From the NCBI RefSeq assembly GCF_019930585.1, contig NZ_CP082839.1, forward strand, positions 2,600,001 to 2,664,000: 64,000 nucleotides of DNA. The letters run 5' to 3'. Numbering within the stretch: the stretch's first letter is position 1; every line of letters starts with the position of its first letter. The DNA comes from Sphingomonas nostoxanthinifaciens. GTDB lineage: Bacteria > Pseudomonadota > Alphaproteobacteria > Sphingomonadales > Sphingomonadaceae. A program made the position numbers and the translations under genes. Shown one piece after another: positions 53,607-62,745 of the stretch. The notes under the pieces are model-generated. The model ran no database searches and was not told where the DNA came from. It saw only the letters and a list, made by a program, of their open reading frames with translations.

Positions 53607-54530
53607 ATGGCCGATAATGATTCCGTCCTCGCCGCGTATCGTAGCTGGCACGGCGCCCCCGTCGCGCTCGCCACCGTCATCTCCACCTGGGGATCGGCGC
53701 CGCGGCCGCGCGGCAGCCATATGCTCGTCCATGCCGACGGCCGGCTGGAGGGCTCCGTCTCGGGCGGGTGCGTCGAGGGCGACGTGCTGGCGCTGGCGGG
53801 CGAGGTCATCGCCGGCGGGCGCCCCGAACGGCGGCGTTATGGCGTGGCGGACGGCGCGGCGTGGGAGGTGGGGCTCCCCTGCGGCGGCACGATCGAAATC
53901 CTGGTGCAGCCGATCGGCGACGATGGCTTCCCGGCCGTGCTGTTCGATGCGATCGATGCGGCCCGCGACGACGGCCGCGGCGTCACAGTGCATACCGATC
54001 TCGCAAGTGGACGAAGCGGTCTCGCACCGATCGCCGGCGAGGCGGGGTTCGCCAATCATTATGCCGCGCCGCGCCAGCTTCTGATCGTCGGCGCGGTGCA
54101 GATCGCGCAGTCGCTCGCGCGGATCGCCGATACGTTGGGCATCCGGACGACCGTGATCGACCCGCGCAGCCGCTTCCTGACCGAGGAGCGCTTTCCTGGC
54201 GTGACGCTCGACGATCGCTGGCCCGACGAGGCGGTCGCGGCCTGTCGGCCCGGCGCCTCGACCGCGGTCATCACACTCAGCCACGATCCCAAGATCGACG
54301 ATCCGGCCTTGGTCGCGGCGCTGGCCGCACCGACCGGCTATGTCGCGGCGCTGGGCTCGCGGCGCAGCCACGCCGCACGCCTCGAACGGCTGGCGGCGCT
54401 CGGCATCGGCCCGGCCGATCTGGCGCGGATCGAGGGGCCGGCCGGCATCGACATCGGCGCGATCGGTGCGGCGGAGATCGCGCTCTCGGTCGCGGCCGGC
54501 ATGGTCAGGGCGCTGCGTGATCCCGCCTGA
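53607..54530 (+). CDS. XdhC/PaoD-like molybdenum cofactor insertion protein
   Basis: 307 residues. The N-terminal XdhC_CoxI domain has GSAPRPRGSHMLVHADGRLE, GSVSGGCVEGDV and GLPCGGTIEI. The C-terminal Rossmann domain reads QLLIVGAVQIAQSLARIADT and AALGSRRSHAARLERLAALG. Such chaperones bind Moco, help its sulfuration and insert it into the apoenzyme. It starts 26 bases after paoC and serves that enzyme. The stop lies 14 bases inside the next gene. Confidence 0.9.
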   Translation: MADNDSVLAAYRSWHGAPVALATVISTWGSAPRPRGSHMLVHADGRLEGSVSGGCVEGDVLALAGEVIAGGRPERRRYGVADGAAWEVGLPCGGTIEILVQPIGDDGFPAVLFDAIDAARDDGRGVTVHTDLASGRSGLAPIAGEAGFANHYAAPRQLLIVGAVQIAQSLARIADTLGIRTTVIDPRSRFLTEERFPGVTLDDRWPDEAVAACRPGASTAVITLSHDPKIDDPALVAALAAPTGYVAALGSRRSHAARLERLAALGIGPADLARIEGPAGIDIGAIGAAEIALSVAAGMVRALRDPA

Positions 54531-55089
54531 GGCGATCGCGGTCGTCCTGCTCGCCGCCGGCAGCTCGAGCCGGTTCGGCACAGCCGACAAGCTTGCACAA
54601 ACACTCGACGGGCTGCCGCTCGGGCTTCATGCCGCGCGGACCCTCAGCCGATTACCCTTCGCCGCGCGGATCGCGGTGACCCGACCCGACGGCCCAGACT
54701 TTCGGTCGCAGGAGTTCGCGCCGGTCATCAATCCCGATCCGGACGCCGGCCAGTCCGGTTCGATCCGCCTCGGTCTCGCCGCGGCGCGTTTGGCGGAGCC
54801 GCGCGCAGTGCTGATCGCGCTGGCCGACATGCCGTTCGTCACGATCGCCCATATCGCGGCGCTGATGGTCCAGTTCGACAGCGACGCTGGCGTGGTCGCA
54901 TCGAGCGATGGCGGTCGGGCCCTGCCGCCGGCCCTGTTCGACGCGACGCATTTCCCGGCACTCGAAACGCTGACCGGCGATGCCGGCGCGCGCGCGCTGC
55001 TTCGTGAGGCGACCCTCGTCGCGGCGCCCCCCGCGGAGCTTCGCGACATCGACACGATCGAAGATCTCCACGCCGCGCGGACGCGGTAA
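54517..55089 (+). CDS. MocA/MobA-like nucleotidyltransferase
   Basis: 190 residues from GTG at 54517. The nucleotide-binding motif AVVLLAAGSSSRFGTADKL, the Gln-Ser-Gly motif AGQSGSIRLGLAAA, and ALADMPFVT with DIDTIEDLHA match the MobA/MocA family. It would attach CMP to molybdopterin to make the cofactor form used by Pao-type enzymes. It overlaps the XdhC-like gene and closes the operon. Confidence 0.88.
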   Translation: MIPPEAIAVVLLAAGSSSRFGTADKLAQTLDGLPLGLHAARTLSRLPFAARIAVTRPDGPDFRSQEFAPVINPDPDAGQSGSIRLGLAAARLAEPRAVLIALADMPFVTIAHIAALMVQFDSDAGVVASSDGGRALPPALFDATHFPALETLTGDAGARALLREATLVAAPPAELRDIDTIEDLHAARTR

Positions 55090-55102
55090 CGCGGATCCGA
55101 TC

Positions 55103-56188
55103 CTAGCGCCGGCGGGCGGCCATCCGGGCGTCGACCGTCGCCCGCCAGCGACGGCTGCGCAGCCACATCGTGATGCCGGTCACCCCCAGCACCGCCGGCG
55201 CGACGCCGCCAAGGATGACGATCAGGCGCCAGACCGGGCCGGTATCGTCATGCCCCTCGTGGATGGCGCGCATCCACTGCATCACTGGCCCCTGCTGCCG
55301 CATGTCGGCGGGGACAAACGCGCCGGTCGTGTCGTTGATCGCGAGCCTTTGGCGCTGTCCCTCGCCGCCGATCTGCGCGATCCAGCGGCCGTTCTGCTCG
55401 GTCGGATAATCGAGCTGGCCGATCGCACCGCGCGCCGCGAAGCGCGTCGCCACGGCATCGAGCGACAGATGCGGCGCCGCGACCGGCGTGAACCCGCCAC
55501 GGCCGCCCCGCGCCGGCTCGCCCACCAGCCCGCCGAAGAAGCCGGGAAACGAGATCCACGCCCCGCTGAGCGACAGGATCGCGAGCGGCAGCGCGATCCA
55601 GAAGCCGACCTGATGATGGAGATTGTAATCGAGCTTGTCGCCGCGCCGCCAGCGCAGCGCACGCAGCCACCGCCCGACCGTGGGCCACCACAGCCAGATG
55701 CCCGACAGGCACGACACCAGCATGATGATGCCGAGCCAGCCGACGATCGGCCGCCCCGCAACGGGGATCAGCAGCGATCCGTGGAATCGGTGCAGCGTCA
55801 CTTCGAAGAAATCGTCGCCCTCCTCGGTCGGGACGATATGCGCGGTGGCCGGATCGACCGAGACCCGCACGGGGCGCGGACGGCCACGCGGCGGCCCATC
55901 CGCGCTCGCCGCCGGGAAGGCGCTCACGGTAATTGACGGCGCTTCCTCGCTCGGCAGGCCGATCGAGGCGAGGCGTGCGCCGGTGGGCAGCGTCGCCTGT
56001 GCCGCCGCGACGTAGCGCGACAATGGCAGCGGCGCCGCCGGCGCGGCCTCGCCCCATTCCTCTTCGATCCAGTCATGCGCGAGCAGCACCGAGCCCGACA
56101 GGCTCAGCGGGATCAGGATCACGCACAACGCGATCCCGATCCACTTGTGAACCTGGAACCAGGCGCGGCGCAGCTCGATCTTCGTCAC
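55103..56188 (-). CDS. PepSY-associated membrane protein
   Basis: 361 residues with four predicted membrane segments: HKWIGIALCVILIPLSLSGS near the N-terminus, GWLGIIMLVSCLSGIWLWW, FWIALPLAILSLSGAWISF and LIVILGGVAPAVLGVTGITM. PepSY-like periplasmic loops lie between. Conserved His residues in HKWIG, HRFHGSLL, HHQVGFW and AIHEGHD resemble the heme-coordinating positions of the family, which includes ferric-reductase-like proteins. GTG start overlaps the stop of the upstream propeller gene (GTGA), making it the last gene of that operon. Electron transfer across the membrane is possible. Confidence 0.85.
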   Translation of the reverse strand: MTKIELRRAWFQVHKWIGIALCVILIPLSLSGSVLLAHDWIEEEWGEAAPAAPLPLSRYVAAAQATLPTGARLASIGLPSEEAPSITVSAFPAASADGPPRGRPRPVRVSVDPATAHIVPTEEGDDFFEVTLHRFHGSLLIPVAGRPIVGWLGIIMLVSCLSGIWLWWPTVGRWLRALRWRRGDKLDYNLHHQVGFWIALPLAILSLSGAWISFPGFFGGLVGEPARGGRGGFTPVAAPHLSLDAVATRFAARGAIGQLDYPTEQNGRWIAQIGGEGQRQRLAINDTTGAFVPADMRQQGPVMQWMRAIHEGHDDTGPVWRLIVILGGVAPAVLGVTGITMWLRSRRWRATVDARMAARRR

Positions 56189-59100
56189 TGGTCGCTGCCC
56201 TCCGCTTCGCCCTCGGCGGCATCCTGATCGTCGTCGCCGTCGGCATCCTCATCCGAAGCAGCAGGCGCCGAGGTGACGAGCGCGGGCAGGCCATGCGCCG
56301 TCAGCTGGCGGTTGAACGCCGGGACGTCCCTGCCGATCAGCGTCGCATAATCGGCGCGTGCCGCCTTGATCTCGCCTTCCATGAGATCGACCAGCATCGG
56401 CATCGTCTTCGTCGGCCGCTGCTCGGCGCTGCCCGCCACGTCCAGAACGTTACCGTTCACGCCTGCATAGAGCCACAGCAGGTTGAAATAGGTCTTGTAG
56501 GCCGAGGTGTAATATTTGTCGTCGCTCGGCTGCATATCCTTGTTGAACAGCTGATATTCCACCGCCTCCAGCTTGCGGTCCATCACGTCGGCCGATCGGC
56601 TCATGCTGGCATTGCTGCCCGTCAGCCGCGGCCGCATGTCCTCGATCTGGCGACGCATGCGTTCGATCATGTTCACGACGTCGGCGGTCTGGCGGACATC
56701 GTCCCTGATGCGCAACGCCAGCGTGGTCGTGGCGGCCAGTTCCGGCGCGGTGCCGGGGCTGGACGGATCGAGCATGATCTCGAGCGGCGCGGTCAGCACC
56801 TTGCCGTCGACCGTCAAGCGCACCGTGTAGGTGCCCGGCGGCACCAGTGGTCCGCTCTGGCGCGTCGGCAGGCCCCATTGGGTCACGGTGCGATAGGCGC
56901 GGTTCGACTTGAAGCGCGGCTCGTTCCAGATGTCCGGATTTTCGACCGGCGTCGTGCGCAGTTTGACGTTGTCCAGCCGGTCGTAGCGCAGATCCCACAC
57001 GATGCGGTTGATGCCGGCATCGCCCTTGTGGCTGAGCGTCCGCACCACCGCGCCCGACGCGTCGAGGATCTCGGCGCGGACCGGCTTGGCCGCGGCGCCC
57101 TTCAGCCAGAAGTTGACGTAAGCGGCCTGATTGCGCGGCAGACGATAGGTCGGGCGCGGATCGAACAGCCGCACGTCGGGCTCGGCCTTGCCGGCAGCAT
57201 GATCGGCGGCAAGCTGCTCCAGCGGGGTGACGTCGGGCAGGATGTAGAAGCCGCGGCCCCAGGTCGAGAGCACCAGATCGTGGAAGCGCTGCTGCACCAC
57301 CGCCCACGTCACCGGCGAGGGCGGCAGCCCCTGCTTCAGCCGCGTCCAGTGCGCGCCGTCATCGATCGAATAATGCAGCGCATTGCCCGTACCGACGAAC
57401 AGCAGGCCGGGCGTGTTCGGATCCTGCGCGATCACACGAGCATAGCCGAGCTCTCCGCGCGGCAGATCGCCGTCGATCCGCGTCCACGTCTTGCCGAAGT
57501 CGCGCGTGCGATAGACGTAAGGATCGCGATCGTCGTTGATGTGGAAATCGACCGTGACGTAGGCCGTGGCCGGATCGAACACCGACGGTTCGATGCTGCT
57601 GATCGTGCCCCACGCCGGCAGCCCGGCGATGTTCTTCGTGACGTCGGTCCACTTCCCGCCGCCGTCGGTGGTGTACCACAATTTGCCGTCGTTGGTGCCG
57701 GCCCAGATCAGGCCCTGCTGCTTCTTCGACGGTGCGATCGCATAGACGACCTCGCCATAGAATTGGCCGAGATTGTCGCCGACGAGGCCGCCCGACGGCC
57801 CGAGCCGGCTGGGATCCTTCGTCGACAGGTCGGGGCTGATCTCGCTCCAGCTCTCGCCCGCGTCGCTCGTCTTCAGGACATACTGGCAGCCATAATAGAC
57901 CTGCTTCGGATCGAACGGGTCGATCGCCAGCGGTGCCGTCCAGTGGCAGCGATATTTGGCGTCGCCCGGCGCCGAGCTGAGCGTGTGCAGCCACGGCGCG
58001 ACCGAGCGCGCGAGGTGGGTCTTGGCATCCCACCGCGTCACCTCGTTGCCGTAGCAGGTCGCCCAGACGATATCGGGATTGCCGGGCTCCGGCACGGTCC
58101 AGCCGGACTCGCAGCCGCCCATGCCATGCTCCCAGCCCGCGGTCGCGCCGAGCCCCCACGACGTGCTGCCGAACGGATTGCTCGGCCCCCGCATCGTGCT
58201 GTTGTCCTGCATGTTGCCGTAGAAATTGTACGGGATGCGATCGTCCACCGCGACATGGTAGATCTGCCCGATCGGCAGGCCGGTCTTGCGCCAGCCGTCG
58301 CCGCCGACCGTGGTGATGTCGATGCCGCCGTCATAGGTGATGGCGAAATGCTTCGGATCCTTGGGATCGAGCCAGATATCGTGATTGTCGCCGCCCCACG
58401 GGCGGATCTCGAACGTCTTCCCGCCGTCGCTGGAGACGTGATAGTTGCTGCTGGCGACATACACCTTGTCGGCATCGCCGGGCGACACCGCAATCTTGAT
58501 ATAATAGCCGGCGCGGCCGGCGAGCGTGCGATCCCAGCTCACTCGCTGCCAATTCTCGCCGCCATCGTCTGAGCGCCAGACCGAGCCCTGCCCCGGCGCC
58601 TGGATCAGCGCGTAGATGCGTTTCGGATCGGTCGGGGCGATCGCCACGTCGATCTTGCCCACCGGCGGCTTCGGCATGCCGTGGCCGACGACGCGCTTCC
58701 ACGTCTTGCCGGCATCGTGCGTGATGAACACGCCGCTGCCGGGGCCGCCGCTGAACTCGCCCCACGTGTGCATCACGACCTGCCACGTGCCGGCGACGAG
58801 CGTGTTGGGATCCTTGGCGTCGATCGACAAACCGGAGCAGCCGGTGTTCGGATCGACGAACAGCGAGCGCACCCAGCTCTTGCCGCCGTCGACCGTATGA
58901 TAGACGCCGCGTTCCTGCTGCGGCCCGGTCATGCGGCCGGCGGCGCAGACCCACAATTCGTCGGCGTTGGTCGGGCTGGCAATCATGTGGGCGATGCGGC
59001 CGGTGCCCTTCAGCCCCATGTTGGTCCACGTCTTGCCGCCGTCGGCCGAGCGATAGACGCCGTCGCCCATCACATCCATGTCGCGGATCGCCCACGCCTC

Positions 59101-59424
59101 GCCGGTGCCTGCCCAGACGATGTTCGGATTGGCCGGCGAGACCGCGAGCGCGCCGATCGCGGCGACCGACTGGTCATCGAACACGGGCGACCAGCGGTTG
59201 CCGCCGTCGGTCGATTTCCACACGCCGCCCGACGACGCGCCTGCATAGTATGTGTTGTAGTCGCCCGGAATGCCCGCAACCGAAGCGATGCGATTGCCGA
59301 CCATCGGGCCTGCAAAATGGAACCCGAACGCGTTGGGATCGGGGCGCGCGCGCTGCGCGAGCGCGTCGCCGCTCCACGCCGATGCGGCCGACGCCATCGC
59401 GAACCAGAAGCGCCAGCCATTCAT
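56185..59424 (-). CDS. Giant secreted beta-propeller (BNR/VPS10 sortilin-like) protein, copy 1
   Basis: 1079 residues. A signal peptide (AMASAASAWSGDALA) precedes multiple BNR/Asp-box blades: GGVWKSTDGGNRW, GVYRSADGGKTWTNMGLKG, SVWRSDDGGENWQRVSW, HVSSDGGKTFEIRPWGGD, LWYTTDGGGKWTDV and YVYRTRDFGKTWTRID. The C-terminal 350 residues contain a beta domain (GINRIVWDLRYDRLDNVKLR) and a helical part. Such proteins resemble sialidase or sortilin propellers; no catalytic set is obvious. ATG at 59424 has GAGGAG 9 bases upstream. It is followed by the coupled PepSY gene and preceded by a paralogue. Confidence 0.87.
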   Translation of the reverse strand: MNGWRFWFAMASAASAWSGDALAQRARPDPNAFGFHFAGPMVGNRIASVAGIPGDYNTYYAGASSGGVWKSTDGGNRWSPVFDDQSVAAIGALAVSPANPNIVWAGTGEAWAIRDMDVMGDGVYRSADGGKTWTNMGLKGTGRIAHMIASPTNADELWVCAAGRMTGPQQERGVYHTVDGGKSWVRSLFVDPNTGCSGLSIDAKDPNTLVAGTWQVVMHTWGEFSGGPGSGVFITHDAGKTWKRVVGHGMPKPPVGKIDVAIAPTDPKRIYALIQAPGQGSVWRSDDGGENWQRVSWDRTLAGRAGYYIKIAVSPGDADKVYVASSNYHVSSDGGKTFEIRPWGGDNHDIWLDPKDPKHFAITYDGGIDITTVGGDGWRKTGLPIGQIYHVAVDDRIPYNFYGNMQDNSTMRGPSNPFGSTSWGLGATAGWEHGMGGCESGWTVPEPGNPDIVWATCYGNEVTRWDAKTHLARSVAPWLHTLSSAPGDAKYRCHWTAPLAIDPFDPKQVYYGCQYVLKTSDAGESWSEISPDLSTKDPSRLGPSGGLVGDNLGQFYGEVVYAIAPSKKQQGLIWAGTNDGKLWYTTDGGGKWTDVTKNIAGLPAWGTISSIEPSVFDPATAYVTVDFHINDDRDPYVYRTRDFGKTWTRIDGDLPRGELGYARVIAQDPNTPGLLFVGTGNALHYSIDDGAHWTRLKQGLPPSPVTWAVVQQRFHDLVLSTWGRGFYILPDVTPLEQLAADHAAGKAEPDVRLFDPRPTYRLPRNQAAYVNFWLKGAAAKPVRAEILDASGAVVRTLSHKGDAGINRIVWDLRYDRLDNVKLRTTPVENPDIWNEPRFKSNRAYRTVTQWGLPTRQSGPLVPPGTYTVRLTVDGKVLTAPLEIMLDPSSPGTAPELAATTTLALRIRDDVRQTADVVNMIERMRRQIEDMRPRLTGSNASMSRSADVMDRKLEAVEYQLFNKDMQPSDDKYYTSAYKTYFNLLWLYAGVNGNVLDVAGSAEQRPTKTMPMLVDLMEGEIKAARADYATLIGRDVPAFNRQLTAHGLPALVTSAPAASDEDADGDDDQDAAEGEAEGSDQ

Positions 59425-59473
59425 CTTCGAATCTCCTCGGGTCGGTCGTATACTAGGTCGGAAGACGCCGTCG

Positions 59474-62400
59474 CTACCGATCGTCGTCACCCACGCCGAC
59501 CTGCTCGTCGCCGTAGAGCGCAAGTTCACGGCGACGCTCCAGCTCCGTCGTCACCGCGATCGGCGCCAGCTTGGCCTGGCCGGCCGCGGCGTTGAAGCGA
59601 GCGAGGTCGTTGGCCTTCAACGCCGTCCATTCCGCCAGATCGCGCGCGGCCTCCGCCTTGAGCTGTTCGAACAGGGCGTAGGATTGCTGGGTCGGATCGG
59701 TATCGCCCTCGCCCACCGTGGTCGCGAGCGAAGCCAGCATATTGTTGAGCGCGGGCGGATAGTTAAGCGGATCCTCGAACGCGACCGACTTCTTCTGGTA
59801 GAGCTTGTCCTCGACCAGCCCGACCTTCGCCTGCAGCGCATCCGCCGCCTGCAGCAAGGCGGCATTGCCCGCCGCCTGCTTGCGCATCGCATCCAGCTTG
59901 GCATGCAGGCCGCGTATCTCGAGTACGGCGTTCTGCACCGCGTCGAACTCGGCATTGATCGCGCTGACCAGATCGAACTGCTTCTGCAATTGCGCCTGCG
60001 TCACCGACAGGCTCGGATTGGGCACGATCGTGAAGGGCTGGACCTGGCTCTTGCCGGCCACCGTCAGGCGAACCTTGTACGCGCCGGGTAGCGCGATCGG
60101 GCCGCCGCCGGTGGCGTTCCACAGCGGCGAGTGCGGCACCTTCACCGGCGCCTCGTAGCGCATGTCCCACGCGAAGCGGTTGAGGCCCGCATACATCGTC
60201 AGCTTGGACTTGGCGAGCGGCTGGAACTCCTCCTCGGTGCCGGGCTTCTCGTCCGGCTTCGCACCCTGCGTCGGTTGCGGGAAGGTGCGCACGACCCGAT
60301 CCTGCGCGTCGAGGATCTCCAGCTTCACCGCTTCGGGCTTGGCGGCCGTCTTGAGCGAATAATAGATGATCGCGCCCTGCGGCGGGTTGGCGCCGGTCGA
60401 GGTCGTGCTGCCGTCGCCATGCCCCCAATAGACGACGCGCTTGGTGACGCGCGGCGCGAACAGGTGGACGGTCTCGTCGGCGATCGCCGGCCGCCACTGG
60501 CGCAGCGGGCTGACGTCGTCGAGGATCCAGAAGGAGCGGCCGTGGGTGGCGACCGCGAGATCGTCGGCGTGGACGACCAGATCGTGCACCGGCGTGCGCG
60601 GCAGGTTCAGCTGCAGCGGCTGCCAGTGGCCACCATCGTCGAACGAGACGAAGATGCCGTTCTCGGTGCCCGCATAGAGCAGGCCGTCGCGCACCGGATC
60701 GGCCCGGACGACATGGACATAAGCGTCGGCCGGCAGCCCGTCGGTGATCGATACCCAGCTCTTGCCGTAATCATCGGTACGGAAGGCGTGCGGGCGCAGA
60801 TCGTCCAGCCGGTGGCAATCGACCGCGATATAGGCCGTGCCGGGCTTCTTCGGATGCGGCTCGACCATGTCGACCGTGCCCCATTCGGGCATCGCCTTCG
60901 GCGTCACGTTGCTCCAGCTCGCGCCGCCGTCCCGGGTCAGCTGGACGAGGCCGTCGTCAGTGCCGGCCCAGATCAGTCCCTTGGCGACCGGCGATTCATT
61001 GACCGAGAAGATCGTGTCGTAGGTTTCGACGCCCGTCACGTCCTTGGTGAGCGGGCCGCCCGAGGCGATCTGCTTGTCCTTGTCGTTGCGCGTCAGATCG
61101 GGCGAGATCGCCGTCCACGATTTGCCGCTGTCGGTCGAGCGCCACAGCACCTCGTTGGCATTGTACAGCACGTTTGGATCGTGCGGCGAGAAAGCGAGCG
61201 GCTCGGTCCATTGCGCGCGATGAAGCAGGATCTTCGGCGCCTGCCCGATCGATTCACGCGGCCACGGCCCGATTTCGGTCAGCTGGCCGGTCTTGTGATC
61301 GTAGCGCGTGACCTTGCCGCCGTAGCTGTTAGCGATCACCACCGACGGATCCTTCGGATCGGGCACGACATAGCCGCTCTCGCCGCCGCCCACCGAATGC
61401 CAGCTTTCGACCGCCATCGGCCCGCGCACGTTGCTGCTGGCGTGCACGACCGAGCTGTTGTCCTGCTGCGAGCCGTAGAGATTGTAGGGCGTCAGCGCGT
61501 CGGTCGCGATGTGGTAGAATTGCGCGGTCGGCTGGTTCATCTCGTCCGTCCACGTCTCGCCGCCATTGACCGAGATGTTGGCGCCGCCATCGTTGCTGTT
61601 GATCATGAGCTGCGGGTTGACCGGATTGACCCACAATTGATGATTGTCGCCGTGAAAGGTCGGCATCTTCTTGAAGGTCTTGCCGCCGTCGGTCGACTTG
61701 TAGGCACTGGTGTTCATCACGAACAGTTTGTTCGGATCCTTCGGATCGGCGAACACATTGTTATAATACCAGGCGCGCTGCTTGTAGGCATTGTCGCCGT
61801 TGACGAGGTTCCAGTTCGCGCCGCCATCGTCGGTGCGATAGAGGCCGCCTTTGTCCGCCTCGATCAGCGCATAGACGCGCTTGGGATCGGAGGTCGGCGC
61901 CACGCCGATGCGGCCCATGATGCCGTCGGGCAGGCCATGTCCGGCGAGTTTCTCCCACGTCGTGCCGCCGTCGCGCGAACGATAGAGCCCGCTGCCGGGG
62001 CCGCCACTCTCGAAATCCCACGGCTTGCGGAAGACCTCCCACATGCCGGCATAGATTACGTTCGGATCGCCCGGATCGATCTGCACGTCGACCCCGCCGG
62101 TGCGGTCGTCGACATGGAGCACGCGCTGCCACGTCTTGCCGCCGTCGCGCGTGCGATAGATGCCGCGCTCGCCGGCGGTGCCGAAGATCGGCCCCAGCGC
62201 AGCCACGAACACGGTGTTCGGATCGGTGGCGCTGATCGCCATGCGGCCGATATATTGCGACTCCTTGAGCCCGCTGAACGTCCAGCTCTTGCCCGCGTCG
62301 ACCGATTTCCAGACGCCGTTGCCCGCGACGACGTTGCCGCGGATCGCGCCCTCGCCCGTGCCGACATAGAGGATGTTCGGATTGGACGGCGCCACGACGA

Positions 62401-62689
62401 TCGCGCCGATCGAGGGCGACGCATCGTGCAGATCGTCCCACAGCGGCTTCCACGTCCGGCCCGCATCGGTGGTCTTCCACACGCCGCCGGCGGCCGCGCC
62501 GAAATAATAGGTGTTCGGATCGTTCGGCACGCCCGCGACGCCGCTCGCCCGGCCGCCGCGGAACGGGCCGACGAGCCGGTATTTCATCCCCTTGAGCGGC
62601 AGGTCCGCCGCCGGGCTGGCGGGCGCCGCCTGCAGCGCGAACGACGTTCCTGCCAGCAGGACCGCAACGGCCATCCGCAACCCGCGCAT
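59474..62689 (-). CDS. Giant secreted beta-propeller (BNR/VPS10 sortilin-like) protein, copy 2
   Basis: 1071 residues. A signal peptide (AVAVLLAGTSFALQAA) precedes the same architecture as copy 1, with blades such as GGVWKTTDAGRTWKPLWDD, GIYRTRDGGKTWQRV, GLYRSRDGGTTWEKLAGHG and LVQLTRDGGASWSNV. A fixed THGRSFWILDDVSPLRQW motif lies before the C-terminal helical domain. ATG at 62689 is supported by GGAG 7 bases upstream; earlier in-frame ATGs at 62713 and 62740 lack one. The 49-base gap to copy 1 indicates one transcript. Confidence 0.87.
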   Translation of the reverse strand: MRGLRMAVAVLLAGTSFALQAAPASPAADLPLKGMKYRLVGPFRGGRASGVAGVPNDPNTYYFGAAAGGVWKTTDAGRTWKPLWDDLHDASPSIGAIVVAPSNPNILYVGTGEGAIRGNVVAGNGVWKSVDAGKSWTFSGLKESQYIGRMAISATDPNTVFVAALGPIFGTAGERGIYRTRDGGKTWQRVLHVDDRTGGVDVQIDPGDPNVIYAGMWEVFRKPWDFESGGPGSGLYRSRDGGTTWEKLAGHGLPDGIMGRIGVAPTSDPKRVYALIEADKGGLYRTDDGGANWNLVNGDNAYKQRAWYYNNVFADPKDPNKLFVMNTSAYKSTDGGKTFKKMPTFHGDNHQLWVNPVNPQLMINSNDGGANISVNGGETWTDEMNQPTAQFYHIATDALTPYNLYGSQQDNSSVVHASSNVRGPMAVESWHSVGGGESGYVVPDPKDPSVVIANSYGGKVTRYDHKTGQLTEIGPWPRESIGQAPKILLHRAQWTEPLAFSPHDPNVLYNANEVLWRSTDSGKSWTAISPDLTRNDKDKQIASGGPLTKDVTGVETYDTIFSVNESPVAKGLIWAGTDDGLVQLTRDGGASWSNVTPKAMPEWGTVDMVEPHPKKPGTAYIAVDCHRLDDLRPHAFRTDDYGKSWVSITDGLPADAYVHVVRADPVRDGLLYAGTENGIFVSFDDGGHWQPLQLNLPRTPVHDLVVHADDLAVATHGRSFWILDDVSPLRQWRPAIADETVHLFAPRVTKRVVYWGHGDGSTTSTGANPPQGAIIYYSLKTAAKPEAVKLEILDAQDRVVRTFPQPTQGAKPDEKPGTEEEFQPLAKSKLTMYAGLNRFAWDMRYEAPVKVPHSPLWNATGGGPIALPGAYKVRLTVAGKSQVQPFTIVPNPSLSVTQAQLQKQFDLVSAINAEFDAVQNAVLEIRGLHAKLDAMRKQAAGNAALLQAADALQAKVGLVEDKLYQKKSVAFEDPLNYPPALNNMLASLATTVGEGDTDPTQQSYALFEQLKAEAARDLAEWTALKANDLARFNAAAGQAKLAPIAVTTELERRRELALYGDEQVGVGDDDR

Positions 62690-62745
62690 TTTGTTCTCCG
62701 TATAGAAATGCATGCCTGTTCGCCGCGTTGTCGCTTGCATCGGCG

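Noticed and set aside
55933..58572. 879-codon plus-strand frame opposite the PepSY and propeller genes
   Set aside because: Spans two real minus-strand genes; composition typical of antisense high-GC frames.
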